From NCBI GenBank assembly GCA_017510525.1, contig JAFWNC010000003.1:1-64000 (forward strand): a DNA stretch of 64,000 bases, given 5' to 3'. The translations under genes and the position numbers were made by a program. The notes beneath the pieces are model-generated. The model saw only the letters and a list, made by a program, of their open reading frames with translations. It did not search any database and was not told the origin of the DNA. The stretch comes from Clostridia bacterium. GTDB lineage: Bacteria > Bacillota > Clostridia > TANB77 > CAG-508. Shown in pieces: positions 9,556 to 18,581 of the stretch (position 1 is its first letter; every line of letters begins with the position of its first letter).

Positions 9556-10280
9556 TATTGTTTTACCTCCCTTTCTAAATTTTCTATATATCGTTTATCT
9601 TCTTTTGACAACTCTATATTTTTAAACAATTCTGGCCTTTTTTTGTATGTATTTTTTAAAGACTCTTGTCTTCTCCATTTACGAATATTTTCATGATGAC
9701 CTGAAATTAAAACATCAGGAACTTTTTTATCCATAAATACTTCTGGTCTAGTATATTGAGGATATTCTAAAAGTCCCTCTGAAAAAGATTCTTCTTCAAC
9801 AGATTCTGAATTTATAACACCTTCAACATACCTACTCACACTATCGATCAATACCATTGCTGGTATTTCACCACCAGTCAAAACATAATCACCAATTGAA
9901 ATTTCCAAAGGTTCAATTTCTTCTATTACACGCTCATCAATACCTTCATAATGACCACACAATAAAATTAAATGTTCCTCTTTAGCAAGATCTTTCACCA
10001 TTTCTTGATTTAAAGTCTTTCCTTGTGGTGTTAAATAAACTAACTTTGACTTTTCAGACTTAACAGATAAATAAGCATCATAAACAACATCAGGTCTTAT
10101 AACCATTCCAGCGCCACCCCCATAAGGAGTATCATCAACTTTATTATGCTTATCATTAGAAAAATCTCGAATATTAACAAGATTGATTTCTAATAAATCC
10201 TTGTCTTCAGCCTTTTTTAAAACACTAGTTTTAACAGCACCAAACATTTCAGGAAAAAGTGTTAACACATCAAACTTCAT
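9555..10280 (-). CDS. trmD: tRNA (guanine-37-N1)-methyltransferase
   Basis: 241 residues, usual length. TrmD uses SAM to make m1G37 next to the anticodon, which suppresses +1 frameshifting. Visible motifs: [16 protein letters not shown] near residue 50, [11 protein letters not shown] near 110, and [21 protein letters not shown] near 130, which form the trefoil-knot SAM site. It starts [13 protein letters not shown]. Its stop overlaps the rplS start region and it sits 3 bases from rimM, so the genes are co-transcribed. Confidence 0.97.
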   Translation of the reverse strand: MKFDVLTLFPEMFGAVKTSVLKKAEDKDLLEINLVNIRDFSNDKHNKVDDTPYGGGAGMVIRPDVVYDAYLSVKSEKSKLVYLTPQGKTLNQEMVKDLAKEEHLILLCGHYEGIDERVIEEIEPLEISIGDYVLTGGEIPAMVLIDSVSRYVEGVINSESVEEESFSEGLLEYPQYTRPEVFMDKKVPDVLISGHHENIRKWRRQESLKNTYKKRPELFKNIELSKEDKRYIENLEREVKQ

Positions 10281-10282
10281 TA

Positions 10283-10786
10283 CTACTCTAGTCCTTCCAT
10301 TAATTTAACAATCATTTTCTTTTCATCTAAATTAACTTCTTTAATAACTTCTTTAATAGCAGGTAATAAAATCTGTTTTCCTTCTTCAGACCTAACAACA
10401 TAAACATCATTACTTCCAGTTGGAAAAACATCAATTATCTCACCAAGTAATCTATCTTCCTCATATACAGCCAGCCCAATTAAGTCAACTAAATAATAAG
10501 TATCTGGCTCCAAAGGTTTCTTAGATTCCCTATCAACAATAACATAAGAATTTCTAAGTTTCTCAGCATCATCAATATTATCAACTGTTTTAAGTTTTAA
10601 AACTACTTGATTTTTGTGATATCTTACATTTTCAATTTCATATTCAGTTCTATTTTTTGACTTTTCAAGTGTGATTTTTTTTCCTTTATCAAATTGATCC
10701 AACTCATCAGTAAAAGGATTAATTTTTATTTCTCCTTTTAATCCAACAGTATTTACAACTTGACCTATTTCAAAAAATTCTTGCAT
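10283..10786 (-). CDS. rimM: 16S rRNA processing factor RimM
   Basis: 167 residues. RimM assists 30S maturation and binds S19. The N-terminal module has IGQVVNTVGLKGEIKINPFTD, and the PRC-barrel half has YYLVDLIGLAVYEEDRLLGEI and the DVYVV.....ILLPAIKEVIKEV ending typical of the family. Placed between khpA and trmD in the conserved operon order. Confidence 0.96.
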   Translation of the reverse strand: MQEFFEIGQVVNTVGLKGEIKINPFTDELDQFDKGKKITLEKSKNRTEYEIENVRYHKNQVVLKLKTVDNIDDAEKLRNSYVIVDRESKKPLEPDTYYLVDLIGLAVYEEDRLLGEIIDVFPTGSNDVYVVRSEEGKQILLPAIKEVIKEVNLDEKKMIVKLMEGLE

Positions 10787-10798
10787 AATTTCTATCCC

Positions 10799-11032
10799 TT
10801 AATCACCAAATTCTACTACTACTTTTTTATTTTCTTTAGTAGCTATTCCTTTAATTAAAGTTCTAATAGATTGTGCAATCTTTCCTCTTTTACCAATAAC
10901 TCTACCCATATCACCTTCAGAAACTTTAACTAGATATTTTATTTCATTATTATCAGAAACAGTTTCAGTAATAACAACAGAATCTTGGTCATTTACTAAA
11001 TTCTTAATTAATAATTCTAGAATTTCTTTCAT
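10799..11032 (-). CDS. khpA: KH-domain RNA-binding protein KhpA
   Basis: 77 residues, one KH domain with the nucleic-acid-binding GxxG loop GKRGK near residue 47 (MGRVIGKRGKIAQSIR). KhpA (YlqC) works with KhpB as a global RNA binder affecting division in Firmicutes. It sits between rpsP and rimM as usual. Confidence 0.93.
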   Translation of the reverse strand: MKEILELLIKNLVNDQDSVVITETVSDNNEIKYLVKVSEGDMGRVIGKRGKIAQSIRTLIKGIATKENKKVVVEFGD

Positions 11033-11053
11033 AGCCCTTTTAATACCTCCAGA

Positions 11054-11287
11054 CTATTTGATTTTTTCGATTAAGCCTTTAACTGTGTCAGTTGGCTTAG
11101 CACCATTTTTAATCCATTTTTCAACTACAGCTTTATCTAAAACAACAGTAGCAGGATCAGTCATTGGATCATAAGTTCCTATTTTTTCAATAATTCTACC
11201 ATCTCTTGGAGATCTAGAATCAGCTACAACAATGTGATAAAAAGGAGCTTTCTTCTTTCCAACTCTTTGTAATCTTATTTTTACCAT
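11054..11287 (-). CDS. rpsP: 30S ribosomal protein S16
   Basis: 77 residues from ATG at 11287, placed 8 bases after GGAGG; an upstream GTG at 11296 lies inside the ribosome-binding site and is rejected. It starts [20 protein letters not shown] and has [16 protein letters not shown], both diagnostic of S16. Part of the ffh-rpsP-khpA-rimM operon. Confidence 0.96.
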   Translation of the reverse strand: MVKIRLQRVGKKKAPFYHIVVADSRSPRDGRIIEKIGTYDPMTDPATVVLDKAVVEKWIKNGAKPTDTVKGLIEKIK

Positions 11288-11344
11288 AATTTTCACCTCC
11301 TGATAATTTATATATTTATTAAAATTTAAAAATTTAATAGCAAA

Positions 11345-12712
11345 TTATTTAGTTAAATTTTTAAAATCATTAATATCAATATCATCTGAATTAAATTTCT
11401 TCATAAGTTTTCTCATTGAACCCTTATTATTTGTCATTTTCTTCATCATTTTTTGAGTCATTTCATAAGAATTCATAAACTTATTTATATCTTGAACTGT
11501 AGTTCCACTACCTTTAGCAATTCTTAAACGTCTACTTCCATTCAATATTTTAGGATCTTGTCTTTCTTTTTTAGTCATAGAACAAATAATAGCTTCAATT
11601 TTATCAAATTCTTTATCATCAATTTGAACATCCTTTAGAGCACTCATTCCAGGCAACATCTTTAAAATCGAAGAAAAAGAACCCATTTTTTTCATTTGTC
11701 TTAGTTGAGATAAATAATCATCTAAGTCAAATTTATTCTTTTTCATTTTTTGTTCTAATTTTAATGCTTCTTCCTCTGAAAAAGCTTCTTCAGCTTTTTC
11801 TATTATTGAAAGAACATCACCCATTCCTAAAATTCTTGAAGCCATTCTTTCTGGATGGAATTCTTCAATATCACTTAATTTTTCACCAGTAGCAGCAAAT
11901 TTAATTGGTTTACCAGTAACTTTTTTAACTGATAATGCACTACCACCTCTAGTATCACCATCAAGCTTTGTAAGAATAACACCATCAATTCCTAAATCAT
12001 TATTAAAATGTTCAGCAACATTAACAGCATCTTGACCTGTCATACTATCTACAACTAATAGAATTTCATGAGGTTTAACACTAGTTTTTAAATCTTTAAG
12101 TTCTTGCATTAATTCCTCATCAATATGTAATCTACCAGCAGTATCTAAAATAATAACATCATTTAATTTTGAAATAGCAACATTCATAGCTTGTTTAGCA
12201 ATTACTGAAACATTTTTTGTTTCTTCATTTGCATAAACAGGAATATTTAATTGTTTTCCAACAACTTGTAATTGTTTAATAGCTGCAGGTCTATAAACAT
12301 CGCAAGCTACTAATAAAGGATTTTTACCTTGTTTTCTAATCAAATTAGCAAGTTTTCCAGCTGTTGTTGTTTTACCAGAACCTTGAAGACCTACTAACAT
12401 AATTACAGTTGGCGGATTTGATGAAAATGATATTTTACTTTCTTCACCACCTAGAAGTTCAACTAATTCATCCTTTACAATTTTAACAACTTGTTGTCCA
12501 GGAGTTAATGACTTTAAAACATCTTGACCAAGGGCCTTTTCTTCAATAACCTTAATAAAATCTTTAACAATTTTATAATTAACATCTGCTTCCAATAAAG
12601 CTAGCTTAACTTCTCTTAAAACCTCTTTTAAATCACCCTCTGTAATTCTAGCTTTACCACCAAGCTTTCTAGTAATCTCTTGAAGTCTAGCCGATAATCC
12701 CTCAAAAGCCAT
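11345..12712 (-). CDS. ffh: Signal recognition particle GTPase Ffh
   Basis: 455 residues from the ATG at 12712, which follows AAGGAGG; the 17 codons upstream are not conserved. The N domain is followed by the G domain with P-loop GLQGSGKTTTAGKLA near residue 105, DTAGR near 190 and TKLDGD near 248. The M domain follows (MGDVLS, MPGM, SMTKKERQDP, RIAKGSG) and ends Lys-rich. Ffh binds 4.5S/scRNA and signal sequences and docks at FtsY. Upstream ylxM encodes its usual partner. Confidence 0.97.
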   Translation of the reverse strand: MAFEGLSARLQEITRKLGGKARITEGDLKEVLREVKLALLEADVNYKIVKDFIKVIEEKALGQDVLKSLTPGQQVVKIVKDELVELLGGEESKISFSSNPPTVIMLVGLQGSGKTTTAGKLANLIRKQGKNPLLVACDVYRPAAIKQLQVVGKQLNIPVYANEETKNVSVIAKQAMNVAISKLNDVIILDTAGRLHIDEELMQELKDLKTSVKPHEILLVVDSMTGQDAVNVAEHFNNDLGIDGVILTKLDGDTRGGSALSVKKVTGKPIKFAATGEKLSDIEEFHPERMASRILGMGDVLSIIEKAEEAFSEEEALKLEQKMKKNKFDLDDYLSQLRQMKKMGSFSSILKMLPGMSALKDVQIDDKEFDKIEAIICSMTKKERQDPKILNGSRRLRIAKGSGTTVQDINKFMNSYEMTQKMMKKMTNNKGSMRKLMKKFNSDDIDINDFKNLTK

Positions 12713-12775
12713 AACAACCTCCTTTTTTATTATAAAAATTAAATAATAACACCAAAAACGCAATTATTTGTCAAA

Positions 12776-13123
12776 TTAAACTAAACAATTTAATTCACTC
12801 TTAATATGTTCAAGAATCTTAGCCACCTGTTTATCTGAGGACTTATCCTTAATCTTATTAAGCTCAGATAAAATAACGGCAATCTTTTCCTCTTGAAGTA
12901 TTGTCTTTTCCATAAGTCCCAACTTTTCTTCAAATTCGAAAAGTTTACACTCTCCCTTCTTTAGATTATCTCTAACAGCCTGTCTAGTTATTCCATTATT
13001 TTCAGCAATTTCAGAAAGAGATAAATCATTATTGTAATAATCATCAAGGAACTCAAACTGTTTCTCAGTTAAAAGCTTACCATAAAGCTCACAAAGAATA
13101 CTAATTTTAACCTTTTCCTCCAT
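12776..13123 (-). CDS. ylxM: YlxM family helix-turn-helix protein
   Basis: 115 residues from ATG at 13123, 8 bases after GGAG. The sigma-70 region-4-like helix-turn-helix (LTEKQFEFLDDYYNNDLSLSEIA, then GITRQAVRDNLKKGE) is typical of YlxM/p13, the SRP-associated protein encoded next to ffh. First gene of the operon that runs to rplS. Confidence 0.93.
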   Translation of the reverse strand: MEEKVKISILCELYGKLLTEKQFEFLDDYYNNDLSLSEIAENNGITRQAVRDNLKKGECKLFEFEEKLGLMEKTILQEEKIAVILSELNKIKDKSSDKQVAKILEHIKSELNCLV

Positions 13124-13252
13124 GACCATCACTCCTTTTTTCTATAGTTAAAAATGTAATGCTAATATACTTTACACCCATTTTCTCAATTTGTCAAGCT
13201 TTTTTGCAATATTTTCCTAGAATTTATGCAAAATATTTAAATATCTAAAGCA

Positions 13253-13292
13253 AAAAGTTCCAATTATTATTAATTGGAACTTTTTTTCTTTA
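13253..13292. terminator. Strong hairpin terminator of the tiny ORF
   Basis: AAAAAGTTCCAATTA-TTAT-TAATTGGAACTTTTTTT, A and T runs on both sides, so it can act on either strand. Confidence 0.8.
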
Positions 13293-13295
13293 TTG

Positions 13296-13367
13296 TTAAT
13301 AATGAATTAACAATAGAATAATAATACCCAAAACCACTACAGTTATCACATCCAAAAAAATCCACAT
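13296..13367 (-). CDS. 23-residue hydrophobic micro-protein
   Basis: ATG at 13367 follows GGAGG by 9 bases. The product begins MWIFLDVITVVVLG, continues as Ile/Leu only, and ends IHY, so it is a single membrane helix with almost no soluble part. It has its own promoter (TTGTAA, 17 nt, TATAAT) and a strong terminator directly after the stop, so it is an independent short transcript rather than chance ORF. Size and composition resemble type I toxins and small membrane regulators, but I see no antisense partner as clear as at 44.4 kb. No family recognised. Confidence 0.5.
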   Translation of the reverse strand: MWIFLDVITVVVLGIIILLLIHY

Positions 13368-13423
13368 TCTGCATTCCTCCCTGCATTTTATATAGGTATT
13401 ATTTATAACATGTAACTTTTTAT

Positions 13424-13452
13424 ATTATATCACATTTTACCTCAAATTACAA
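13424..13452 (-). promoter_or_regulatory. Promoter of the 23-residue ORF
   Basis: Minus strand TTGTAA (13447-13452), 17-nt spacer, TATAAT (13424-13429). It abuts the true 3' end of dnaE. Confidence 0.55.
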
Positions 13453-13455
13453 ATT

Positions 13456-16400
13456 TTAACCCACTATCACATTCCCCTCACCGAACTATTTCTTTAAATT
13501 GTTTCAAGATCTCTTCTGTCATATAAACAGCTCCACAAGGCTTCTCTTCACCATTATCAATCACAACTAATTTACAATTTACAAAATCGCCACTAAAGAA
13601 TTTAATAGCACCTTTAAGTCTTTTCTTTTGCTCATCTGTTAAATCTGTTATATTGATTTTAACTAGATTTCCGCTTCTAACCTTTGTTTCTTCAACACTT
13701 GCAAAATCTTTAATATTATTAACAACAATCTTTGGCTCTTCATCTTCTTTTAAACTTAATCTTCCCTCAACTAAAACAACACTATCATTTACTAATAAAT
13801 TACTACATCTTGAATAAGCACTATCAAAAACTATAACTTCAACACTACCATACAAGTCCTCAACAGTAACAAAAGCCATAATCGTATTTCTCTTTGTATA
13901 TTTTTTCTTTACAGAAACAATACTTCCAGCATATTTAACATCTTGTCCATCTCTGTATTTTGAACTACCATTATCTCTAATCTCATCAGGTATTGCCTTA
14001 ATTGTTAAAGAATCAATATTAGTCTTTCTCTTAATTTCATCTCTTATTTTTTCTAAAGGATGTCCTGAAACATAAATTCCAAGCATCTCTTTCTCAAGAA
14101 TAAGTAATTCTCTTTCATCAAGTTCTTTAAGTTCAGTATAATGATATTTAATCTCAGTTGTGTCCTCTTCCATCATATCAAACATTGTAACTTGGTTTTC
14201 AAATACTTTTCTGTTTCCAGAATTTATAGTATCTAAGATATCTTCATAAGAAGCTAAAAGTGTTGCACGAGTCTTTCCCATTTCATCAAAAGCACCTGCT
14301 TTAATCAAGCACTCTATACATTTTTTATTTATACCTTTATCTTTAATTCTTTCACAAAAATCAGTAAAAGATTCGAATTCACCATTTTCTTCTCTTTCTT
14401 GAACAATACTATTAACAGCAGCAACTCCAACGTTTTTAATACTCCCCATCCCAAATCTAATTTTCTTATCTGAAACTGTAAATTTAGTATAACTTTTATT
14501 AATATCAGGTTTTAAAATCTCAATATTTAATCTTCTACACTCATCAATATAAAAAGGAATTTTATCAAGATTGCCTAAATAACTATTAAGCATTGCTGCC
14601 ATAAATTCTTCTTGATAATAATATTTTAAATAAGCTGTTCTATATGATACAACTGAATAAGCTGCAGCATGAGATTTATTAAATGCATATTTAGCAAACT
14701 CAGCCATCTCATCAAAAATCTTATTAGCAGACTTTTCATCTATACCATTTCTAACACATCCAGGAATAATAATATTTCCATCTTCATCAGTTTGTCCATG
14801 AATAAAATATTCTCTCTCCTTAGCCATAACATCAAGTTTTTTCTTTCCCATTGCTCTTCTAACTAAGTCAGCTCTACCTAAACTATAACCAGCTAAATCA
14901 CGAACAATCTGCATAACCTGTTCCTGATAAACCATACAACCATAAGTTACATTAAGAATTGGTTCTAAAGCAGGATGAGTGTATTCATTATGACCTGGAT
15001 TTAATTTTCCCTTTATATATCTAGGGATTTGATCCATAGGTCCAGGACGATATAAAGAAACACCAGCTATAATATCTTCTAATCCATCAGGTTTAAGTTC
15101 CTTCATAAAATTTGTCATACCTTGACTCTCAAATTGGAAAATACCAACAGTTTTTCCATCACCCCATAATTTATATACATTAGGATCATCCATTGCATCA
15201 TCAAAAACAACATCAATACCTCTATTTTGTTTTACAAGCTTAATTGTATCGGCAATAACTGTTAAAGTTCTAAGACCTAAAAAGTCCATCTTTAGTAGAC
15301 CTAGTTCTTCTAAAAGTGTCATTGTATATTGTGTAGTTACATTCCCATCATTAACATATAAAGGAACATAAGTGTCAACAGGATTTTTAGTAATAACAAC
15401 TCCGGCATGCATGTGTAGAAGCTTGTCTAGGAAGTCCTTCTAATCCCATTGCAATATCTAATAATTTATGTACTTCTGGATCATTTTCATAAACTTGTTT
15501 AAATTCCGGATTTTGCTCCAAAGCTTTTTTTATTGTTATATGAATCTCCATTGGAACCATTTTAGCAAGTTTATCTGTTTCACTATAAGGATAATCTAAA
15601 ACCCTTCCAACATCTCTAATTACCATTCTAGCTGACATTGTGCCAAAAGTTATAATTTGTGAAACATGGTCAGTTCCATATTTTCTAGCAACATATTCAA
15701 TAACTTCTGGTCTTCTCTCATAACAAAAGTCAACGTCAAAATCAGGCATACTAACTCTTTCAGGATTTAAAAATCTTTCAAAAATCAGATTATACTTAAT
15801 AGGGTCAATATCAGTAATTCCAATAGCATAAGCAGCAATAGAACCTGCACCAGATCCCCTACCTGGTCCAACAGGAATTCCTACTGATTTTGCATAATTA
15901 ATAAAATCCCAAACTATTAAGAAATAATCAACATATCCCATCTTCTCAATAACTGAAATCTCATATTCTAATCTATCCATTACCTCTTTAGATGGCTCAT
16001 CACCATATCTCTTTTTTATTCCATCATAACAAAGCTTTTTAAAATAATCACTATGTGTTTCAAATTCTTCTGGTACATCATAATTAGGAAGTTTTGTAAC
16101 ACCAAATTCAAAATCATAATTACATTTTTCTGCTATTTTTACAGTATTTTCTATTGCATCTGGAAAAGCAGAAAAATAGTCAGCCATTTCTTCAGGAGAT
16201 TTTATATAAAACTCTTCTGTTTCAAATCTCATTCTATCTTCATCAGTAATCTTCTTACCTGTTTGAATACATAATAAAATCTCATGATTATAGGCATCTT
16301 CTTTTTTTAAATAATGTGCATCATTTGTTGCAACTAATGGAATATCAAGGTTCCTAGCAAGTTCTATTAATTTTTGATTAACCATTATCTGTTTTTGAAG

Positions 16401-16934
16401 ACCATTATGTTGTATTTCAATATAATAATCATCCTTAAAAATATTTTTATGCCAAAGAGCAACCCTTTCAGCTTCATCCATATCATCTTTCAAAATAGCC
16501 TGACTCAAAGAACCAGCTAAACAAGCACTAAGACAAACTAACCCCTCGCTATATTGTTCCAATATATCCAAATCTATACGAGGCTTATAATAAAAGCCAT
16601 CAACAAAAGACAAAGAAACAAGCTTTGTCAAATTTTGATAACCAACTTTATTCTTTGCAAGCAAAATAAGATGATTATAACTATTATCAATACCAGGCTC
16701 TTTTTGAAATCTAGTTCTAGGTGCAACATAAACCTCACAACCAATAATAGGCTTAATATCATTTTTCTTACACTCTTTATAAAATTCAACGCTTCCAAAC
16801 ATAGTTCCATGATCAGTAAGAGCTATAGCTTTCATACCGAGCTCTTTAGCTCTAACAGGTAAATCTTTAATTCTACTCATACCATCAAGCAAACTATACT
16901 CACTATGCACATGCAAATGAACAAAATCAGCCAT
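13456..16934 (-). CDS. dnaE: DNA polymerase III alpha subunit, two in-frame CGG +1 shift sites
   Basis: Replicative or lesion-bypass polymerase of DnaE type, 1,158 residues once two +1 shifts are allowed, the expected length. N-terminal PHP domain: HLHVHSEYSLLDGMSRI at residue 5. The polymerase active site is PDFDVDFCYERR near 420. The finger, OB-fold and C-terminal regions are complete. Read without shifts it falls into two ORFs. The first ends STHAC-R-SCYY at CGG 15402-15404; skipping C gives STHACGVVITKNPV, a highly conserved block. The second CGG (13481-13483) is followed at once by TGA; skipping C gives IVGEGNVIVG and stop at 13456. Downstream of rqcP by 9 bases. Confidence 0.93.
13480..13483 (-). 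other. CGGT +1 frameshift site 2 in dnaE, 3' end
   Basis: GTT CGG TGA in zero frame; GTT C-GGT GAG GGG AAT after the shift, adding GEGNVIVG, which resembles the usual DnaE C-terminal tail. Confidence 0.6.
15401..15404 (-). other. CGGA +1 frameshift site 1 in dnaE
   Basis: Zero-frame reads GCA TGC CGG AGT TGT and stops after SCYY. Reading C-GGA as Gly restores HACGVV. The coding bases are the complement of 15404 down to 15401. Confidence 0.75.
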
Positions 16935-16943
16935 ACACTCCTC

Positions 16944-17181
16944 CTACAATAATTTTATTACCTCATCAAGCGGCCTATTCGCCACATTCGGCAAATCCAA
17001 AATCTCAAACTTAGAAACCTTGTCCCCAAATTGAATCTCAACAATATCCCCTTTTTTTACATCAAAACTAGGCTTAACAACCTTGCCGATTAACAGAAAC
17101 CCTTCCCTGATCAGCAACCTCATTAGCAACAGTTCTTCTCTTAATAACTCTACTCATCTTCAAAAATTTATCTAAACGCAT
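16944..17181 (-). CDS. rqcP: S4-domain ribosome quality-control protein RqcP (YabO), with CGG +1 shift site
   Basis: The ATG at 17181 opens [31 protein letters not shown], the S4 RNA-binding domain of RqcP. At CGG 17086-17088 the zero frame runs to RQGC and stop. Skipping the C gives [19 protein letters not shown] and a 78-residue product, matching the family length of about 80-86. The GRxxxNG glycine is conserved in this family. RqcP acts with RqcH in Ala-tailing on stalled 50S subunits. If CGG stalls ribosomes, the quality-control factor itself depends on passing one. Directly upstream of dnaE. Confidence 0.88.
17085..17088 (-). other. CGGC +1 frameshift site in rqcP
   Basis: AAT CGG CAA in zero frame; AAT C-GGC AAG GTT after the shift (N-G-K-V). 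Confidence 0.75.
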
Positions 17182-17274
17182 AAAACACCCCTATTTTTTC
17201 TTTAATAAATATCACATTTTAATACATAAATCAAGATAAAATGAAGTCTGAAAACTATATTTTGAACTCTAAAA

Positions 17275-17439
17275 GAATTAAATATTAATTTCTGAAATCC
17301 CCCGCGCAGCGACTAAACGAACGAAGTGAGTGCAATTGAAGCAGCCCTATCAGATAAAATACTCAAATTTTCAATTTATTGAAAATTTGTAGGATAAGGG
17401 CTGTGACAGCAAGGGGGTAAAGAAATTCATATTTAATTC
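17275..17439. repeat. Structured repeat R3, copy 1
   Basis: About 165 bases. The core GAAATCCCCCGCGCAGCGAC ... CAGCCCT ... AGGGCTGTGACAGCAAGGG is shared with copy 2 at 23191-23378. The outer arms (17275-17293 and 17421-17439) are nearly perfect inverted repeats, yet differ in sequence from the arms of copy 2. The inner hairpin is AAATTTTCAAT-TT-ATTGAAAATTT. It fills most of the 398-base gap between rqcP and the next gene; the rest holds only that gene's promoter. Confidence 0.75.
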
Positions 17440-17466
17440 TCTACAATAATTCAACTATATTTCTTA

Positions 17467-17495
17467 TTGACATAATACCAATTCCCCTGTATAAT
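17467..17495 (+). promoter_or_regulatory. Consensus promoter of 17580..17960
   Basis: TTGACA (17467-17472), 17-nt spacer, TATAAT (17490-17495). The leader then holds a CTAAGAAA...TTTCTTAG hairpin before GGAGG. Confidence 0.75.
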
Positions 17496-17579
17496 AAAAA
17501 AGTAACAACCGCATAACTCTTAATAAAGAGGCTAAGAAATACTTTTTTCTTAGTAGTACACCCAGAAGGAGGTTTCAAA

Positions 17580-17960
17580 ATGGGAAAAGAAAACGAAATA
17601 ATTACTCTGCAGAAAATTTCCAACATTTTACTTGCTATTAAAATGGATTTTAAAGCAAGCACACCTGGCTTCAAGTTTGAACGGTACTATATGCAAAACT
17701 ATTCCTCAATTTTGAAGGAACTCAGTCGCTACATAGATATCGATAAAAAAACAAACACTGCCATGGCGAAAAACTGGGAAAACCTGCGAGCACTTGTAAA
17801 AGTAACTGAAGCATACAAACCTGTATTAAGTTCTATCTTTTACAGTGACAAAGACAACGAGGAAATCGTAACAATACTCTTAAGATTTGATGATCCCAAC
17901 GAATTAAAACGTTATACCAAAGAGGTAAAACGAAAATTCAAGGAGGAATTAAAATTTTAA
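17580..17960 (+). CDS. Unknown 126-residue protein (second codon class)
   Basis: ATG follows GAAGGAGG by 8 bases. It is soluble, mostly helical and strongly charged, with no signal peptide. The ends are MGKENEIITLQKIS and KRKFKEELKF. No domain recognised. Monocistronic, on the opposite strand to its neighbours, with a consensus promoter and a palindromic terminator. Arg is coded by CGG in frame at 17682-17684 (KFERYYM) and by CGC, CGA and CGT. A +1 shift at this CGG would hit a stop, so here CGG must be a normal codon. Confidence 0.65.
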   Translation: MGKENEIITLQKISNILLAIKMDFKASTPGFKFERYYMQNYSSILKELSRYIDIDKKTNTAMAKNWENLRALVKVTEAYKPVLSSIFYSDKDNEEIVTILLRFDDPNELKRYTKEVKRKFKEELKF

Positions 17961-17964
17961 GCAA

Positions 17965-18012
17965 AAATTGACAGAAACAAATAGGGACACTTCCCAAATG
18001 TTTCTGTCAATT
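17965..18012. terminator. Long palindrome, terminator of 17580..17960
   Basis: AAAATTGACAGAAACA ... TGTTTCTGTCAATTTT with a 19-base loop containing AGGGACACTTCCC, then a T-run. Could serve both converging genes. Confidence 0.7.
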
Positions 18013-18015
18013 TTT

Positions 18016-18366
18016 TTACTTATAAAACCTTCTATTATTACAATTACACCAACAACTATTACAATTATTATTACTATTATCATCTGAAACTCCACAATTA
18101 GCCTCATCAATTAAATCTTGAATAGATTGAATATTTCTCTCCCTCTCACACCACAGTTTAACAAGCCAAGCAGCAAGATAAGCTAATAAAGTATAAACAA
18201 TAACAAAAATCAAAAAAGTCTCATCAAAAGCAGCAAAAGCAACTATTAAAAAAATAGCAAATGTAATTCCAGCAATTTTAATTGGACAACAAATTATAGT
18301 CTCAAAAATAGCAGATAAAATTATAACAGCAACCGGAATCGCAAAAAACAAGAGCAGATTATCCAT
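18016..18366 (-). CDS. Small membrane protein with Cys/Asn-rich tail
   Basis: 116 residues. It has three hydrophobic segments (about 3-22, 25-45 and 47-70), then a soluble tail ending in Asn and Cys (NNNCNSCWCNCNN) plus RRFYK. The CxC-type tail could bind metal or form disulfides; this is inference. Native AT-rich codons. No family recognised. It converges on the gene at 17580 and shares its palindrome. Confidence 0.6.
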   Translation of the reverse strand: MDNLLLFFAIPVAVIILSAIFETIICCPIKIAGITFAIFLIVAFAAFDETFLIFVIVYTLLAYLAAWLVKLWCERERNIQSIQDLIDEANCGVSDDNSNNNCNSCWCNCNNRRFYK

Positions 18367-18480
18367 ATATAAACACCTAACCTTTCAATATGTAAATATT
18401 TATATATAATATTCTGCTTTTAAGATAATGTGCTAATAGGAATGGAGAAATCTGTTTTTCAGGACACTTCTAAAAAACAA

Positions 18481-18550
18481 GGTGGGGACAAGCCCCACCA
18501 CTACACAATTTGCAATTATTTATTTGTAGGGGCAGGGCTTGTCCCTGCCT
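18481..18550. repeat. R1 palindrome pair
   Basis: GGTGGGGACAAGCCCCACC and GTAGGGGCAGGGCTTGTCCCTGCC, separated by 25 bases. Confidence 0.65.
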
Positions 18551-18581
18551 AAGCTGAGAAATTGCTATATTTCAATTTTTC

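Noticed and set aside
13478-16934. dnaE as two separate genes
   Set aside because: The two ORFs overlap at the conserved STHACGVV block and the second has no ribosome site.
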